A program made the position numbers and the translations under genes. The notes below the pieces were generated by a model. The model was not told where the DNA came from. It saw nothing but the letters and a program-made list of their open reading frames with translations, and made no database searches. From contig JAGLQA010000341.1 of assembly GCA_023137075.1 (NCBI GenBank), forward strand, positions 1 through 12,596: DNA of 12,596 bases, in the 5' to 3' direction. This document shows, in pieces, positions 1 to 6,852 of this stretch (position 1 is its first letter; every line of letters begins with the position of its first letter). This DNA comes from Candidatus Aminicenantota bacterium. GTDB taxonomy: Bacteria > Acidobacteriota > Aminicenantia > UBA2199.

Positions 1-1457
1 AAGACACTTTTACCAAAATTCTCAAAAGCTTCCTTGGCACTATCTAACTCACCGATAAACCCATTATAAATAAAATCGCCCCACATCGTTTTCATGTTAT
101 TAACCATTGAACCAGTGTGTTGAGATACACGTTCTTTAAAGGTTCCAAAAGTTTTGATTGATTTGTCCAATCCATCCGTTATACCACCGATAAACTCTCC
201 CCACGCGGTCTTTGAGTTTGCAATAGTCTCGGGATCCATTATTGCCGGAAGATTTTCTCCGCCTTCGCCGCCTGCACCGCCAAGCTCTTCTTTGACTCCG
301 GCGATGGCAGCTTTAACTTTATCCATAATCTCAACAATCTCTTCCGACCAGTCTCTTTGAGCTTTACCGGCAAGTTCAGCATTTATTTTTTCAAGTGCCT
401 TAATCACCGCCTTGCTTTCTTCACGTTGTTTTTGTAGTGGGGACAGTCCTAAAATACCGAGAGAGGACCACTTTAGCCCTTGGAATAAGGCATTTTGTGT
501 CTTAATCCAGCCTATCTGGATTGAAGTCAAGATAAGATTAAGCTCATTCCATGCATCTACAGCTTGTCCGGCGCCTACTATCAAAAACGCGACAAAGTCC
601 TGCGCAGCCTGCCAGCCCTCAGTAAAAGCTTTTTTTACTTCTTCAAGCGCTTCCTTGTTGTCTCTTAACTTCTCTGCCCAAACAACAAGACCTTTAATGT
701 CTTTTGTAACCGTGCCGGCAAGTTCTTTAAGTGCCGGAAGGAAAAAGGCCGTGAGTTGAATAGAGATTCCTTGCAGCCCTGTTTTTGCCTGCATTATCTT
801 ATCATCTAATTCCTTCATTGCTGCAGCTGTTTCACTGGTTATGACACCGCCTAACTGCTCAAGTTCATTCCCCAGGGCATTAATTCCATCTTTACCCAAC
901 TTTAAAAGCGGTATTAATTCAGCGCCGCGGCGCCCCAAAAGAGTTGTCGCAATCGCTAAAGCTTGAGTTTTGTTTTCCGCGGTTTTGTAATATTCTGACA
1001 TATCGAGCAGAACGTCGTACGTAGATCTTAATTCTCCCTGGGCGTTAGCAACAGACACCCCCATTTTATCAAACTCACGGCTATACGTTTCCATTCCCTG
1101 CCGGGCATATTCCATATACTTAGATAATATTGGAATTACTTTTGTTAATGATTCAATACTGGCGTGTTCCTGGCTTGCTGCATAAGACAATTTAGCAAAC
1201 TCCTCGGCGGTCATAGCCGTTTGCTTAGAAATTTTGTCTAATTGTAAGCCGTAAGCGATCCCTGTGCTGATTATTTTCTTAAGAGCCAATACGGCAGCTG
1301 CGGCAGCTGCGGCAAGTACTACCCCAACCCTGGCAAATGCAGCTCCCATTTTCTTAATATCAGCTGAGAATCTTCTAAAATGAGCCTGTACTCCTTTTAA
1401 TTTCTTGGAAGCCTCATCTCTCATTTTCAATATTATGCTTAACGCTTTATTTTTCAT
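1..1457 (-). CDS. Tail tape measure protein, N-terminal part (runs off window)
   Basis: The frame opens at ATG 1457 and stays open for 485 complete codons to the window edge, so the C-terminus lies outside. Tape measure proteins fix tail length, and the tube polymerises around them with the help of the G/GT chaperones. A lysine/arginine-rich N-terminus (residues 1-38) precedes a hydrophobic alanine-rich stretch at about 44-59. A conserved-looking block with LGRRGAELIPLL falls at about 174-185, a motif typical of tape measure N-terminal domains. Mostly helical sequence follows, with a Gly/Glu-rich linker about 100 residues before the edge. The start lies 2 bases after the T-frame stop, as expected for a translationally coupled gene, and only a weak AGG precedes it. 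The position directly after G/GT matches lambda H. Total length and any C-terminal peptidase domain are unknown. Confidence 0.9.
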   Translation of the reverse strand, partial: MKNKALSIILKMRDEASKKLKGVQAHFRRFSADIKKMGAAFARVGVVLAAAAAAAVLALKKIISTGIAYGLQLDKISKQTAMTAEEFAKLSYAASQEHASIESLTKVIPILSKYMEYARQGMETYSREFDKMGVSVANAQGELRSTYDVLLDMSEYYKTAENKTQALAIATTLLGRRGAELIPLLKLGKDGINALGNELEQLGGVITSETAAAMKELDDKIMQAKTGLQGISIQLTAFFLPALKELAGTVTKDIKGLVVWAEKLRDNKEALEEVKKAFTEGWQAAQDFVAFLIVGAGQAVDAWNELNLILTSIQIGWIKTQNALFQGLKWSSLGILGLSPLQKQREESKAVIKALEKINAELAGKAQRDWSEEIVEIMDKVKAAIAGVKEELGGAGGEGGENLPAIMDPETIANSKTAWGEFIGGITDGLDKSIKTFGTFKERVSQHTGSMVNNMKTMWGDFIYNGFIGELDSAKEAFENFGKSV

Positions 1458-1459
1458 AT

Positions 1460-1789
1460 TTACATACCTGGAATTTTCTTCTTTGGTGTATTCTTAATCT
1501 TTGTCATCTCTCTCTCAATAATTTCTATCGCTTTTAAAAATTGGGTACTCTGCTCAAGCCATCCGCCGGGGTTGGGAAGGTAGCCCTTCTTGAAGAAGGC
1601 GTATGCTCTCAGAAAGCAGACACTTTGGTGTGTGATAAGTTTAAGAGGGCATCTCTGAAATTCCCAATCGTATAATCGCCAAACTCCCGGTATCGGCGAG
1701 TCGTTCTCGCATCCATTCTCAATCTTGTCTTCGGCTGAGCATCTTTGGCAATCCAGCTTAAACGTTCCCAGCCAGACTGCCAATGTTAG
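1460..1789 (-). CDS. T extension of tail assembly chaperone GT, reached by -1 frameshift
   Basis: This frame has no good start of its own. Its only early candidate is TTG at 1783, without a Shine-Dalgarno sequence and at the base of the frameshift hairpin. Read from 1789 after a -1 slip it gives Leu-Thr-Leu-Ala-Val and continues for 109 residues, making a G-T fusion of about 250 aa (lambda gpGT is 279). The sequence ends with a KKGYLPNPGGWLEQ segment followed by a helix containing AIEIIE, a pattern I associate with T-type extensions of siphophage chaperones. Cysteines at C12, C15, C25, C45 and C56 (counting from the TTG) could bind metal. By analogy with lambda, GT binds the tape measure through G and recruits tube subunits through T. 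Position between G and the tape measure gene supports this. Confidence 0.8.
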   Translation of the reverse strand, partial: LTLAVWLGTFKLDCQRCSAEDKIENGCENDSPIPGVWRLYDWEFQRCPLKLITHQSVCFLRAYAFFKKGYLPNPGGWLEQSTQFLKAIEIIEREMTKIKNTPKKKIPGM

Positions 1790-1795
1790 TTTTTT
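1745..1795 (-). promoter_or_regulatory. Programmed -1 ribosomal frameshift signal (G to GT)
   Basis: The last zero-frame codons of G are GAA AAA AAC TAA, which contain the in-frame heptamer A AAA AAC (1795-1789), a canonical X XXY YYZ slippery site. The zero-frame stop (1788-1786) follows at once. After a 5-nt spacer (TAACA), TTGGCAGTCTGGCT (1783-1770) pairs with AGCTGGATTGCCAA (1758-1745) around an 11-nt loop. I count 14 consecutive pairs, 11 Watson-Crick and 3 G-U. Slipping back one base enters the open T frame exactly. In lambda the same junction uses G GGA AAG. Confidence 0.9.
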
Positions 1796-2211
1796 TCGGC
1801 TTCCTTAGTTATATTTACTTCTTTCAAAATTTCTAAAGCCAACTCGGTAATAATTTTCAGACGAAGCATATTTAAAATCCTGTCCGGTAGAATCTCGTAA
1901 CTCTTGCCAAACCTGTTAACAGTATCAGGTTTAATCTTAATCGGCTCGGCGGTCTGGGGATCAAGAAGATTCTCAATGTCTTTCACCCCAAATTTAACTA
2001 AAGACAAATTTCTTTCATTTGTCCGGTAATTTATCTTGGTGTCATCGTCTGGATTATCAGAACTCAATTCAAAATCTGAAACTTTATCAAGAATATGGCT
2101 CTTCATTTGTGAATCCAAAAGTCCTATCTTGAAGATTGTAGGCTTCTCTTTGTCCGGGTCATCTTTAGACACATAATCCCTTGTTTCATAGATATTAACG
2201 CCTGTTATCAC
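1786..2211 (-). CDS. Tail assembly chaperone G-like protein
   Basis: This 141-aa protein matches lambda gpG (140 aa) in length and place, between tail tube and tape measure genes. It starts with GTG at 2211, preceded by AGGAGG with a 6-nt spacer and an A8 tract. G-type chaperones coat the tape measure protein during tail assembly and are absent from the finished virion. The N-terminal half is rich in acidic and polar residues; the C-terminal half contains a helix with ILNMLRLKIITELALEILKE. The final codons carry the slippery heptamer, so most ribosomes stop here and a minority make the GT fusion. Assignment rests on position, length and the frameshift signal more than on sequence similarity. 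Confidence 0.8.
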   Translation of the reverse strand: MITGVNIYETRDYVSKDDPDKEKPTIFKIGLLDSQMKSHILDKVSDFELSSDNPDDDTKINYRTNERNLSLVKFGVKDIENLLDPQTAEPIKIKPDTVNRFGKSYEILPDRILNMLRLKIITELALEILKEVNITKEAEKN

Positions 2212-2221
2212 TGTCTACCTC

Positions 2222-2278
2222 CTATTTTTTTTGATTAGCCCCTAAATCAGCCATAAACACCCTTAAAATCGCTTTCAT
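2222..2278 (-). CDS. Possible 18-codon leader peptide upstream of G
   Basis: ATG at 2278 opens an 18-residue frame (MKAILRVFMADLGANQKK) that ends with TAG at 2224-2222. A weak AGGG lies about 9 nt before the ATG. The TAG touches the AGGAGG that serves the G gene, so terminating ribosomes would be placed on the G start. The frame is too short for coding statistics and may be chance. If translated it could couple tail tube and G expression. Confidence 0.25.
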   Translation of the reverse strand: MKAILRVFMADLGANQKK

Positions 2279-2281
2279 TCT

Positions 2282-2332
2282 AAGACACCCTGTAGATGGC
2301 TTACGCCCCAGTCTCGCAGGATTGCCGGTCTT
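2282..2332 (-). other. Nested inverted repeat in the tube-G intergenic gap
   Basis: On the minus strand AAGAC (2332-2328) pairs with GTCTT (2286-2282). Inside this, CCTG (2320-2317) pairs with CAGG (2292-2289). Innermost, GGC-GTAA-GCC (2307-2298) forms a hairpin capped by a GNRA-type tetraloop. The rest of the 142-base gap holds the short frame described separately. The stems are short and no known RNA family is recognised. No U-tract follows, so it is not an intrinsic terminator. It could be a processing site, a translation-modulating leader or chance. Confidence 0.3.
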
Positions 2333-2353
2333 TTACCTTACTTCTCTTAACCT

Positions 2354-3508
2354 CTACGACAGAAGGATACAATATTCTGTATCCGGAAGGTTAACGTCAC
2401 TATTGACACCAAAATTGGCCGCAACAGTCATTATTCCTTCCCTGTCTCCATCATCAAGCCCGATATACTGCGCCCTGGGAGCATAAAATCTGGCCTTATT
2501 ACCGGTAGTGACACCCAAGGTAAAATCCAGCACCATAGCGGTATTATCAAACCATTTTCCGTAAAAATCATGTGAGGCCACAAGTGCCATTTCCGGATCA
2601 TAAGATCCTACAACATTTGCATCAGTAATCTTGAAGAGTTTTATTCCCTTCTCATCATTAGCATCTATGCTGGGGGCCACCACCGCGCCTACATCGATTT
2701 CCAACTCGCTTAACCTGGCCGCATAATCATCAATTGAAAATGAGGCGTTTAAAAATGCCGGTGGAACAGGTAAGCTGCTTCCAAATTCAGGGCTCAACAA
2801 TGAAACATCAGTAAAGCCGCCCTCTACGCCCATAAATTCAAAGTTCATCATTGCCGGCTCTCCGGTCTTGAAGTTAAGCTTTAAAGTGCCCCTAGCGCCT
2901 TTTAAAACTTTTTTCACACCATCTTCATAAGTTGCCATGGTAAGAGTTACCATATCATCTTCATCACTTACCGGCTCAATTGCTTTACCGGTTGCTGTTG
3001 GTGTAGAAGATGTGGTTGCTGTTGCCCCAGACGTGCCTCCGGTGATTACTTCTGCACTTTCCATTGTTCCTGTTCCTGTTGCTACAAATAATACAGCACT
3101 TGCACCGTCAGCGGTATTAATTAATACTCTTCCAGTCGCCCCGGACGTTCCCCCGGTGATTACTTCTCCATGTACGAAAGGGCCGCTTGTGATTGCGCCG
3201 ATACTAATCGAGTAATACGTATTTTCTTGGTGCCTGCAGGCCTTGATCAGTTTTGCCCACTCCGGTGATGTTGTGGCCGTGCCGGAGCCGCCCAACAAAA
3301 CACCAAAATTAAAACCCAGGGCCCGCTTTCCGGATATTTGTCCAATCTTGCCCAGGCCCTTCATCGAGGGAGTTCTTTGAAACATATCTATATTAGGACT
3401 GATCTTCGGATCGATTGCCAATATTTTCGCGTCAGCCACTGCCAATGTTTCGGCGGTTCCCTGTGTGGTTTCGATTTTGGCCGCAATAACTCTTCTTCTG
3501 GTTAACAT
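2354..3508 (-). CDS. Major tail tube protein (lambda V-like position)
   Basis: This 384-aa protein starts at ATG 3508 behind a strong AGGAGG. It is taken as the tail tube subunit because it lies between the tail terminator-like gene and the G/GT chaperone pair. The N-terminus, with KIETTQGTAETL followed by a FQRTPSMKGLG segment, resembles the tail tube families of long-tailed phages. Residues from about 105 to 175 form a Gly/Thr/Ala-rich insertion with two copies of EVITGGTSGAT (115-125 and 153-163). The body resumes at about residue 180. Tube proteins polymerise into stacked rings that carry the DNA. At 384 aa it is longer than lambda gpV (246 aa), and the insertion explains part of the excess; such insertions usually decorate the tube surface. 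A non-tube role is unlikely given the order. Confidence 0.8.
   Translation of the reverse strand: MLTRRRVIAAKIETTQGTAETLAVADAKILAIDPKISPNIDMFQRTPSMKGLGKIGQISGKRALGFNFGVLLGGSGTATTSPEWAKLIKACRHQENTYYSISIGAITSGPFVHGEVITGGTSGATGRVLINTADGASAVLFVATGTGTMESAEVITGGTSGATATTSSTPTATGKAIEPVSDEDDMVTLTMATYEDGVKKVLKGARGTLKLNFKTGEPAMMNFEFMGVEGGFTDVSLLSPEFGSSLPVPPAFLNASFSIDDYAARLSELEIDVGAVVAPSIDANDEKGIKLFKITDANVVGSYDPEMALVASHDFYGKWFDNTAMVLDFTLGVTTGNKARFYAPRAQYIGLDDGDREGIMTVAANFGVNSDVNLPDTEYCILLS
3024..3166 (-). repeat. Direct repeat within the tail tube gene
   Basis: Two 29-bp units, 3024-3052 and 3138-3166, match at 26 of 29 positions and sit 114 bp (38 codons) apart in the same frame. Both encode the core EVITGGTSGAT. 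The unit probably marks a duplicated beta-hairpin or short Ig-like turn module within the surface insertion of the tube subunit. Confidence 0.8.
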
Positions 3509-3522
3509 TTAATACCTCCTGT

Positions 3523-3990
3523 TTACCGGGCTTGTGTCGGATCGCCCTGTTCATGTCTATATCTTATTTCCACTTCTATACTAACCCCCGCATGAGGATT
3601 ACCTTCCACACCGCGAAAAGGATCGAGATTGGTAATCTCTGTATTCTGAGCAAGCGCATTCCTGGTATAATCAACCATTAAAGCATTTTCAATATCCAAT
3701 AAAAGACTATTGAGATAAGTGTCGGTTGATTCGGGATCATCCTCATCGTGTCTAATCCACAAATCCAGATATACCGAAAGACGACAGGAGATAAGCGGGT
3801 GAGGGTCCTGCCTCCTTGGTTCACCGGAAGCATTAATAATAATACAAGGGACCAATAGTGTAGAATTGCCAGATTGCTTCCACCTCTGCACGCTGAGGAC
3901 ATCATTCTCATAACCATTCTCGGTTTTTATCAATTCTAAAGCCGCCTTGATATCTTCCAGTATTTTCTCTCTTACTGTTTGTTTAGCCAT
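3523..3990 (-). CDS. Tail terminator-like protein (lambda U position)
   Basis: This 155-aa protein starts at ATG 3990 behind a GAGG site. An N-terminal helix (VREKILEDIKAALELIK) is followed by a beta-rich part: VPCIIINASGE, then CRLSVYLDLWIRHDED. A C-terminal strand (VSIEVEIRYRHEQGDP) closes it. This helix-then-sheet plan with a late IRYRH strand fits the tail terminator family, which caps the growing tube and joins it to the connector. Lambda gpU has 131 aa. The gene lies between the Z-like gene and the tail tube gene, as in lambda. Its stop (3525-3523) is next to the ribosome site of the tube gene, suggesting coupling. Assignment is by fold pattern and order. Confidence 0.65.
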   Translation of the reverse strand: MAKQTVREKILEDIKAALELIKTENGYENDVLSVQRWKQSGNSTLLVPCIIINASGEPRRQDPHPLISCRLSVYLDLWIRHDEDDPESTDTYLNSLLLDIENALMVDYTRNALAQNTEITNLDPFRGVEGNPHAGVSIEVEIRYRHEQGDPTQAR

Positions 3991-4002
3991 TTCTAAACCT
4001 CA

Positions 4003-4620
4003 TTACCAAGCCTGGCCGGAATAAAACCTCTTCAAAGATTTATCGACCGCTCTATTTAAATATGTAAAAACTTTATTCTGCATACTATCCCATACACGAT
4101 AGAACTCTAAGCGCGGCTTGAGGGCAACGTGGCTCTTAAGCACATACAAAGGCTTAACCTCTCCACCTATATTTTTAGCTAAAAATGTTTTACCGCGCGA
4201 TACTATCTCGAAAGTATTCTTTAATTTTGATGGATCCTTATATCTCTTTTTTAATTTTCCGCGAGAAGTAAACATCTCGGTTCTATCCGATAAGGGAACG
4301 GCTAAATTTGCTCCGCCGGTAGCCGTAACCCTTCCGCCGGTTTCATGTATCTTGGCAATCTTTGAATTGGTAAATATTTCAAGTCCCATTCCTTCGATTG
4401 TCGGTGACACCAACATGGTCCTAGTAAAAGTGCCGAATAAGCCCTTTCGGCCATCTCCGCGAATACCGGGAGGGCCTTTAAGCCTGGTCTTACGGAAAGT
4501 GCCGAGAAAGCTCCTTTGAATATGATCAAACTCCTTTCCAAGCTCCTGTCGTAAAGCAATGGGAACGGCTCTGATCGCTTTTTCCAACTTTCTTGTATTA
4601 AGTTCTAAGTCCAGCATCAT
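4003..4620 (-). CDS. Tail completion / neck protein (lambda Z or HK97 gp10-like)
   Basis: This 205-aa basic protein is close in length to lambda gpZ (192 aa) and sits in the Z position. The segment KIHETGGRV at about residues 90-98, followed by NLAVPLSD, matches the H-E-x-G-G pattern seen in gp10-like and minor tail Z proteins. The N-terminus is helical (RKLEKAIRAVPIALRQELGK). Such proteins act at the head-tail junction when the tail is completed. The start overlaps the stop of the upstream gene as TAATG; a second ATG follows at 4617, and either could be used. It is probably translated by coupling, because no independent ribosome site is needed. Confidence 0.65.
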   Translation of the reverse strand: MMLDLELNTRKLEKAIRAVPIALRQELGKEFDHIQRSFLGTFRKTRLKGPPGIRGDGRKGLFGTFTRTMLVSPTIEGMGLEIFTNSKIAKIHETGGRVTATGGANLAVPLSDRTEMFTSRGKLKKRYKDPSKLKNTFEIVSRGKTFLAKNIGGEVKPLYVLKSHVALKPRLEFYRVWDSMQNKVFTYLNRAVDKSLKRFYSGQAW

Positions 4621-4967
4621 TACCTCTGCAATTTAAGCTGCCACAGTCCTTCATCCTTCTTTAAAACTTTAATCACCGCCCAATCAACCGCATCTTCCCC
4701 TATCCTCACCGGGAAAGAAACTATATCACCATTTATATTCACAGAACTAACTCCGTCATCAGCATCATAGGCAATACAAATCTCAGCCTGCTTCTGTAAA
4801 ATTCTTCCCTGGTCTTCGCTGCCTAGATCTATAAGATCTCGAGAAACAACCGCATTAATGGTTATTGGATCCTGGTCCAGAGGGGTATAGGTAATCTCCT
4901 CAGCCAATTCATCAGAATTAAGGATGGTGTTTATAGAATCACTTTTAATAAGTTCTTTAAAGCTCAT
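4620..4967 (-). CDS. Head-tail connector protein (lambda FII-like)
   Basis: At 115 aa it matches lambda gpFII (117 aa) in size and order, just after the major capsid gene. Predicted strands dominate: ITINAVVSRDLIDL, then AEICIAYDADD, SVNINGDIVSFPV and WAVIKVLKKDEGLWQLKLQR. A small beta-barrel ending in a strand of this kind is usual for FII-type stopper proteins that join the filled head to the tail. Notably, no Shine-Dalgarno sequence precedes ATG 4967; the upstream bases are AT-rich and follow directly from the terminator at 4982-5013. The gene is therefore expected to be read only by transcripts that pass the terminator, and perhaps at low efficiency. Confidence 0.65.
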   Translation of the reverse strand: MSFKELIKSDSINTILNSDELAEEITYTPLDQDPITINAVVSRDLIDLGSEDQGRILQKQAEICIAYDADDGVSSVNINGDIVSFPVRIGEDAVDWAVIKVLKKDEGLWQLKLQR

Positions 4968-4981
4968 AATAATTAAGAATA

Positions 4982-5013
4982 AAAAGGGGGCGGTCTACTG
5001 ACGGCCCCCTTTT
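4982..5013 (-). terminator. Intrinsic terminator after the major capsid gene
   Basis: On the minus strand AAAAGGGGGC (5013-5004) pairs with GCCCCCTTTT (4991-4982). After one mismatch, GTC pairs with GAC around an AGTA loop. The stem is followed by a T-run and further AT-rich sequence. This is a standard rho-independent terminator, 16 bases past the capsid stop. It lies inside an otherwise continuous operon, so partial read-through must feed the connector and tail genes unless antitermination operates. The A-run on the other side would also let it work for plus-strand transcripts. Confidence 0.9.
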
Positions 5014-5029
5014 AAAAGTTTCTACAAAA

Positions 5030-5992
5030 TTAAGCGTCTACTTTAATCAAGTGGCCGAAATACGCATCGATGATTTTCTCATGTATGTCGTGACGTACAC
5101 GAAATACATCGCTTCTTATGGCATCATCGCGATAAGACTCAACCACTGGATTGGCCGGGCTGTCGGCTGTCCACAAGAATGTCCTTCCAACGCTGGGCTC
5201 TTTCAGGTTCTTGGAATTGTCGGCAACTACTGCAACCATGGCATAATCATCATTCCAAATGTCAGATCCGGAGAAAGTTAATTTTTTGTTGGCCGTATTC
5301 CGTATTGCCCCGCCCACAAACACATTCTTAACCCCAAACAAAGCGCCTAAAGCCGCAAACAATTCATCATCGGTCAACTTAGTGGTATATTTTATTGCGT
5401 CTTTGATGCCAGTATTGGCTTTAAGCCGATTAAGATTGGTCTCACTAAAGATAACCGCATTAGGCATAAGTCCGGTATTTTGGCGTACTTTTTCTTTAGC
5501 AGCCCGGACTTGACCGATAGCATCACTGGCGACATTATCCCATGGAGCGCTTGAATAATCAGTGTAAAGAGCGGATCCGGTAAACGTTGATGTGTTAAAA
5601 AGGGCTGTAGCAATACGGTACTCCTGAGCCAGCAAGATAAGACCCGTTATTTGTTCTACAGTAACTAGCTCTGCGGAAAAATCGTTAGCGTATAGTTTCT
5701 TTTCACCATCGTCCAACGGGCCCTCGAGGCCATGCTCAACACAAGCAAAGTTTTTTTCCTCAGTCTCAAAATTCAGCCGGTTGTAATTTCCGCCTGGTGC
5801 CCGTTTGGTTTCAGGAATCTTGGTTAAAGATTCCCTGGTAATCGCGTTAAACACTGCTGCTTTTAACTGAGTTTCAAAAAGCGGTAGAGCCTTAAGCCCG
5901 ATAAAATCGCTTCTCTTTAAAATGAACTCTAAAACCGCTTGGCCTAAATCCATTCGCGGTGTTGTTCTGGTTCCTGAATGTTCAATTCCCAT
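5030..5992 (-). CDS. Major capsid protein (lambda E position)
   Basis: This 320-aa protein follows the protease/scaffold and decoration genes, exactly as lambda E (341 aa) does. ATG 5992 has GGGAGG 7 nt upstream behind an A6 tract, fitting the most heavily made virion protein. A helical N-terminus (MDLGQAVLEFILKRSDFIGL) precedes a segment with NYNRLNFETEEKNF, reminiscent of the extended-loop region of HK97-fold capsid proteins. Helical sequence follows, with AKEKVRQNTGLMPNAVIFSETNLNRLK; this 'PN-x-x-x-F-S' pattern preceding a LKAN segment is common in the peripheral domain of this fold. The C-terminal part ends with strands and RVRHDIHEKIID. There is no obvious long N-terminal cleavage domain, in keeping with a separate scaffold. 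A terminator follows directly. Confidence 0.85.
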   Translation of the reverse strand: MGIEHSGTRTTPRMDLGQAVLEFILKRSDFIGLKALPLFETQLKAAVFNAITRESLTKIPETKRAPGGNYNRLNFETEEKNFACVEHGLEGPLDDGEKKLYANDFSAELVTVEQITGLILLAQEYRIATALFNTSTFTGSALYTDYSSAPWDNVASDAIGQVRAAKEKVRQNTGLMPNAVIFSETNLNRLKANTGIKDAIKYTTKLTDDELFAALGALFGVKNVFVGGAIRNTANKKLTFSGSDIWNDDYAMVAVVADNSKNLKEPSVGRTFLWTADSPANPVVESYRDDAIRSDVFRVRHDIHEKIIDAYFGHLIKVDA

Positions 5993-6050
5993 TTCACTAC
6001 CTCCCGTTTTTTCTCGTCCTATATTTTAAGTCACTATTACTTTTTTCTAC

Positions 6051-6407
6051 TTAGTCATCCATAAGAGACTCGATAACCGCGCCATCTCCGCTAGCGGCCT
6101 CAAGAGCAACACCGTACTTGTCTGTTGACGAAGATATTGTGGATACCTTCCCGTCAGCAGCGCCGTAGATAGTGGCTCCGGCTGTAATCGCAGCGGCAGC
6201 AGTGATCTCTACTGTCCCCGGATTTGCTCTTTTCAGCGCCACGGGTACTACCCCTCCAATTACCGCAGCTGCGGTGGTAACACCGATATAATCATCTGCC
6301 GCATCCGCGTATTCAACTGCCGTACCGCTACCGCTGGTTAGCTTGACTCGGCGAGCGGCTGCAAGGGCCTCAGTGGCCGTACGAGTTATGATTCCTGGAT
6401 TATACAT
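6051..6407 (-). CDS. Capsid decoration (cement) protein, DUF2190-like
   Basis: This is a 118-aa, low-complexity, Ala/Gly/Thr/Val-rich protein with no cysteine or tryptophan. Its pattern (RVKLTSGSG, YADAADDYIGVTTAA, AAAAITAGATIYGAADGKVST, YGVALEAASGDGAVIESLM) is typical of the DUF2190 cement family. These proteins bind the outside of expanded capsids as trimers and stabilise them against DNA pressure. Lambda D (110 aa) holds the same place, between scaffold and major capsid. The start has GGGAGG 5 nt upstream behind an A8 tract, and the same A-tract/ribosome-site arrangement precedes the capsid gene, consistent with matched high output. Confidence 0.8.
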   Translation of the reverse strand: MYNPGIITRTATEALAAARRVKLTSGSGTAVEYADAADDYIGVTTAAAVIGGVVPVALKRANPGTVEITAAAAITAGATIYGAADGKVSTISSSTDKYGVALEAASGDGAVIESLMDD

Positions 6408-6462
6408 ATCTTCCTCCCGTTTTTTTTGTTAATATTCTAACTTTTCCCTAACCTCAACAAGT

Positions 6463-6852
6463 CTATTCTTTACGCGGCTCAGCAGTCTCTCTTAAGGCAT
6501 CCGCCAAGCTGCACTTATTCTCTTTTTGATACGCTTTAGCGCGATCTAAATGGCTTGCGCCTCTAGGCTCTTCGCCGTCTGCTCCAGGAGGTGGATTCTT
6601 ATCCGCTTCCAAATCTTTTAAACGTTTACCGCGCATAGCAGCTAGGGCCGTATTCACATCCTGCCCCTTTTCGATGGCTTCCTCAAGAAGCGGCTCCATG
6701 CCCATGCCTTTAAATTCCTGCTGGCCGGCCTTTACTATCTCAAGCGCGCGTGATCGTTCTGACTGCATAGATGCTTTTTCCAACTCGGAAACCATCTCTG
6801 GCCTGGCAGCCCTTAACTGATCAACTGTCAAATCTTTCAACTCAATACCCAT
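6463..6852 (-). CDS. Nested scaffold protein from in-frame internal start (Nu3-like)
   Basis: Within the protease gene, ATG at 6852 (residue 293) is in frame and preceded by AGGAGG with an 8-nt spacer, the best ribosome site of the head region. Initiation here yields a 129-aa protein identical to the protease C-terminus. It is helical and highly charged, with segments such as TVDQLRAARPEMVSELEKAS and a C-terminal basic/acidic tail (LDRAKAYQKENKCSLADAL), as expected for a capsid scaffold. Lambda Nu3 is made the same way inside gene C. The short protein would be produced in excess over the protease fusion, so procapsids fill with scaffold and contain a few protease-bearing copies. Expression is inferred from the site, not observed. 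Confidence 0.75.
   Translation of the reverse strand: MGIELKDLTVDQLRAARPEMVSELEKASMQSERSRALEIVKAGQQEFKGMGMEPLLEEAIEKGQDVNTALAAMRGKRLKDLEADKNPPPGADGEEPRGASHLDRAKAYQKENKCSLADALRETAEPRKE

Noticed and set aside
412..759. Plus-strand frame of 115 codons
   Set aside because: It lies fully opposite the tape measure gene, has no ribosome site, and its serine/proline/cysteine-rich product is typical of an antisense shadow.
1291..1320. Short tandem repeat in the tape measure gene (GCAGCTGCC units)
   Set aside because: It simply encodes the alanine run of the N-terminal hydrophobic segment and has too few copies to suggest a phase-variable tract.
2282..2332. Resemblance of part of the gap (GGCAATCCTG, GAGACT) to group I intron core segments
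   Set aside because: The region is far too short, the required P3-P8 pairings are absent, and there is no interrupted gene; the match is a few short words only.
2937..3215. Plus-strand frame opposite the tail tube repeat region
   Set aside because: Its valine/proline repeats are just the reverse complement of the Gly/Thr repeat of the tube protein; no independent support.
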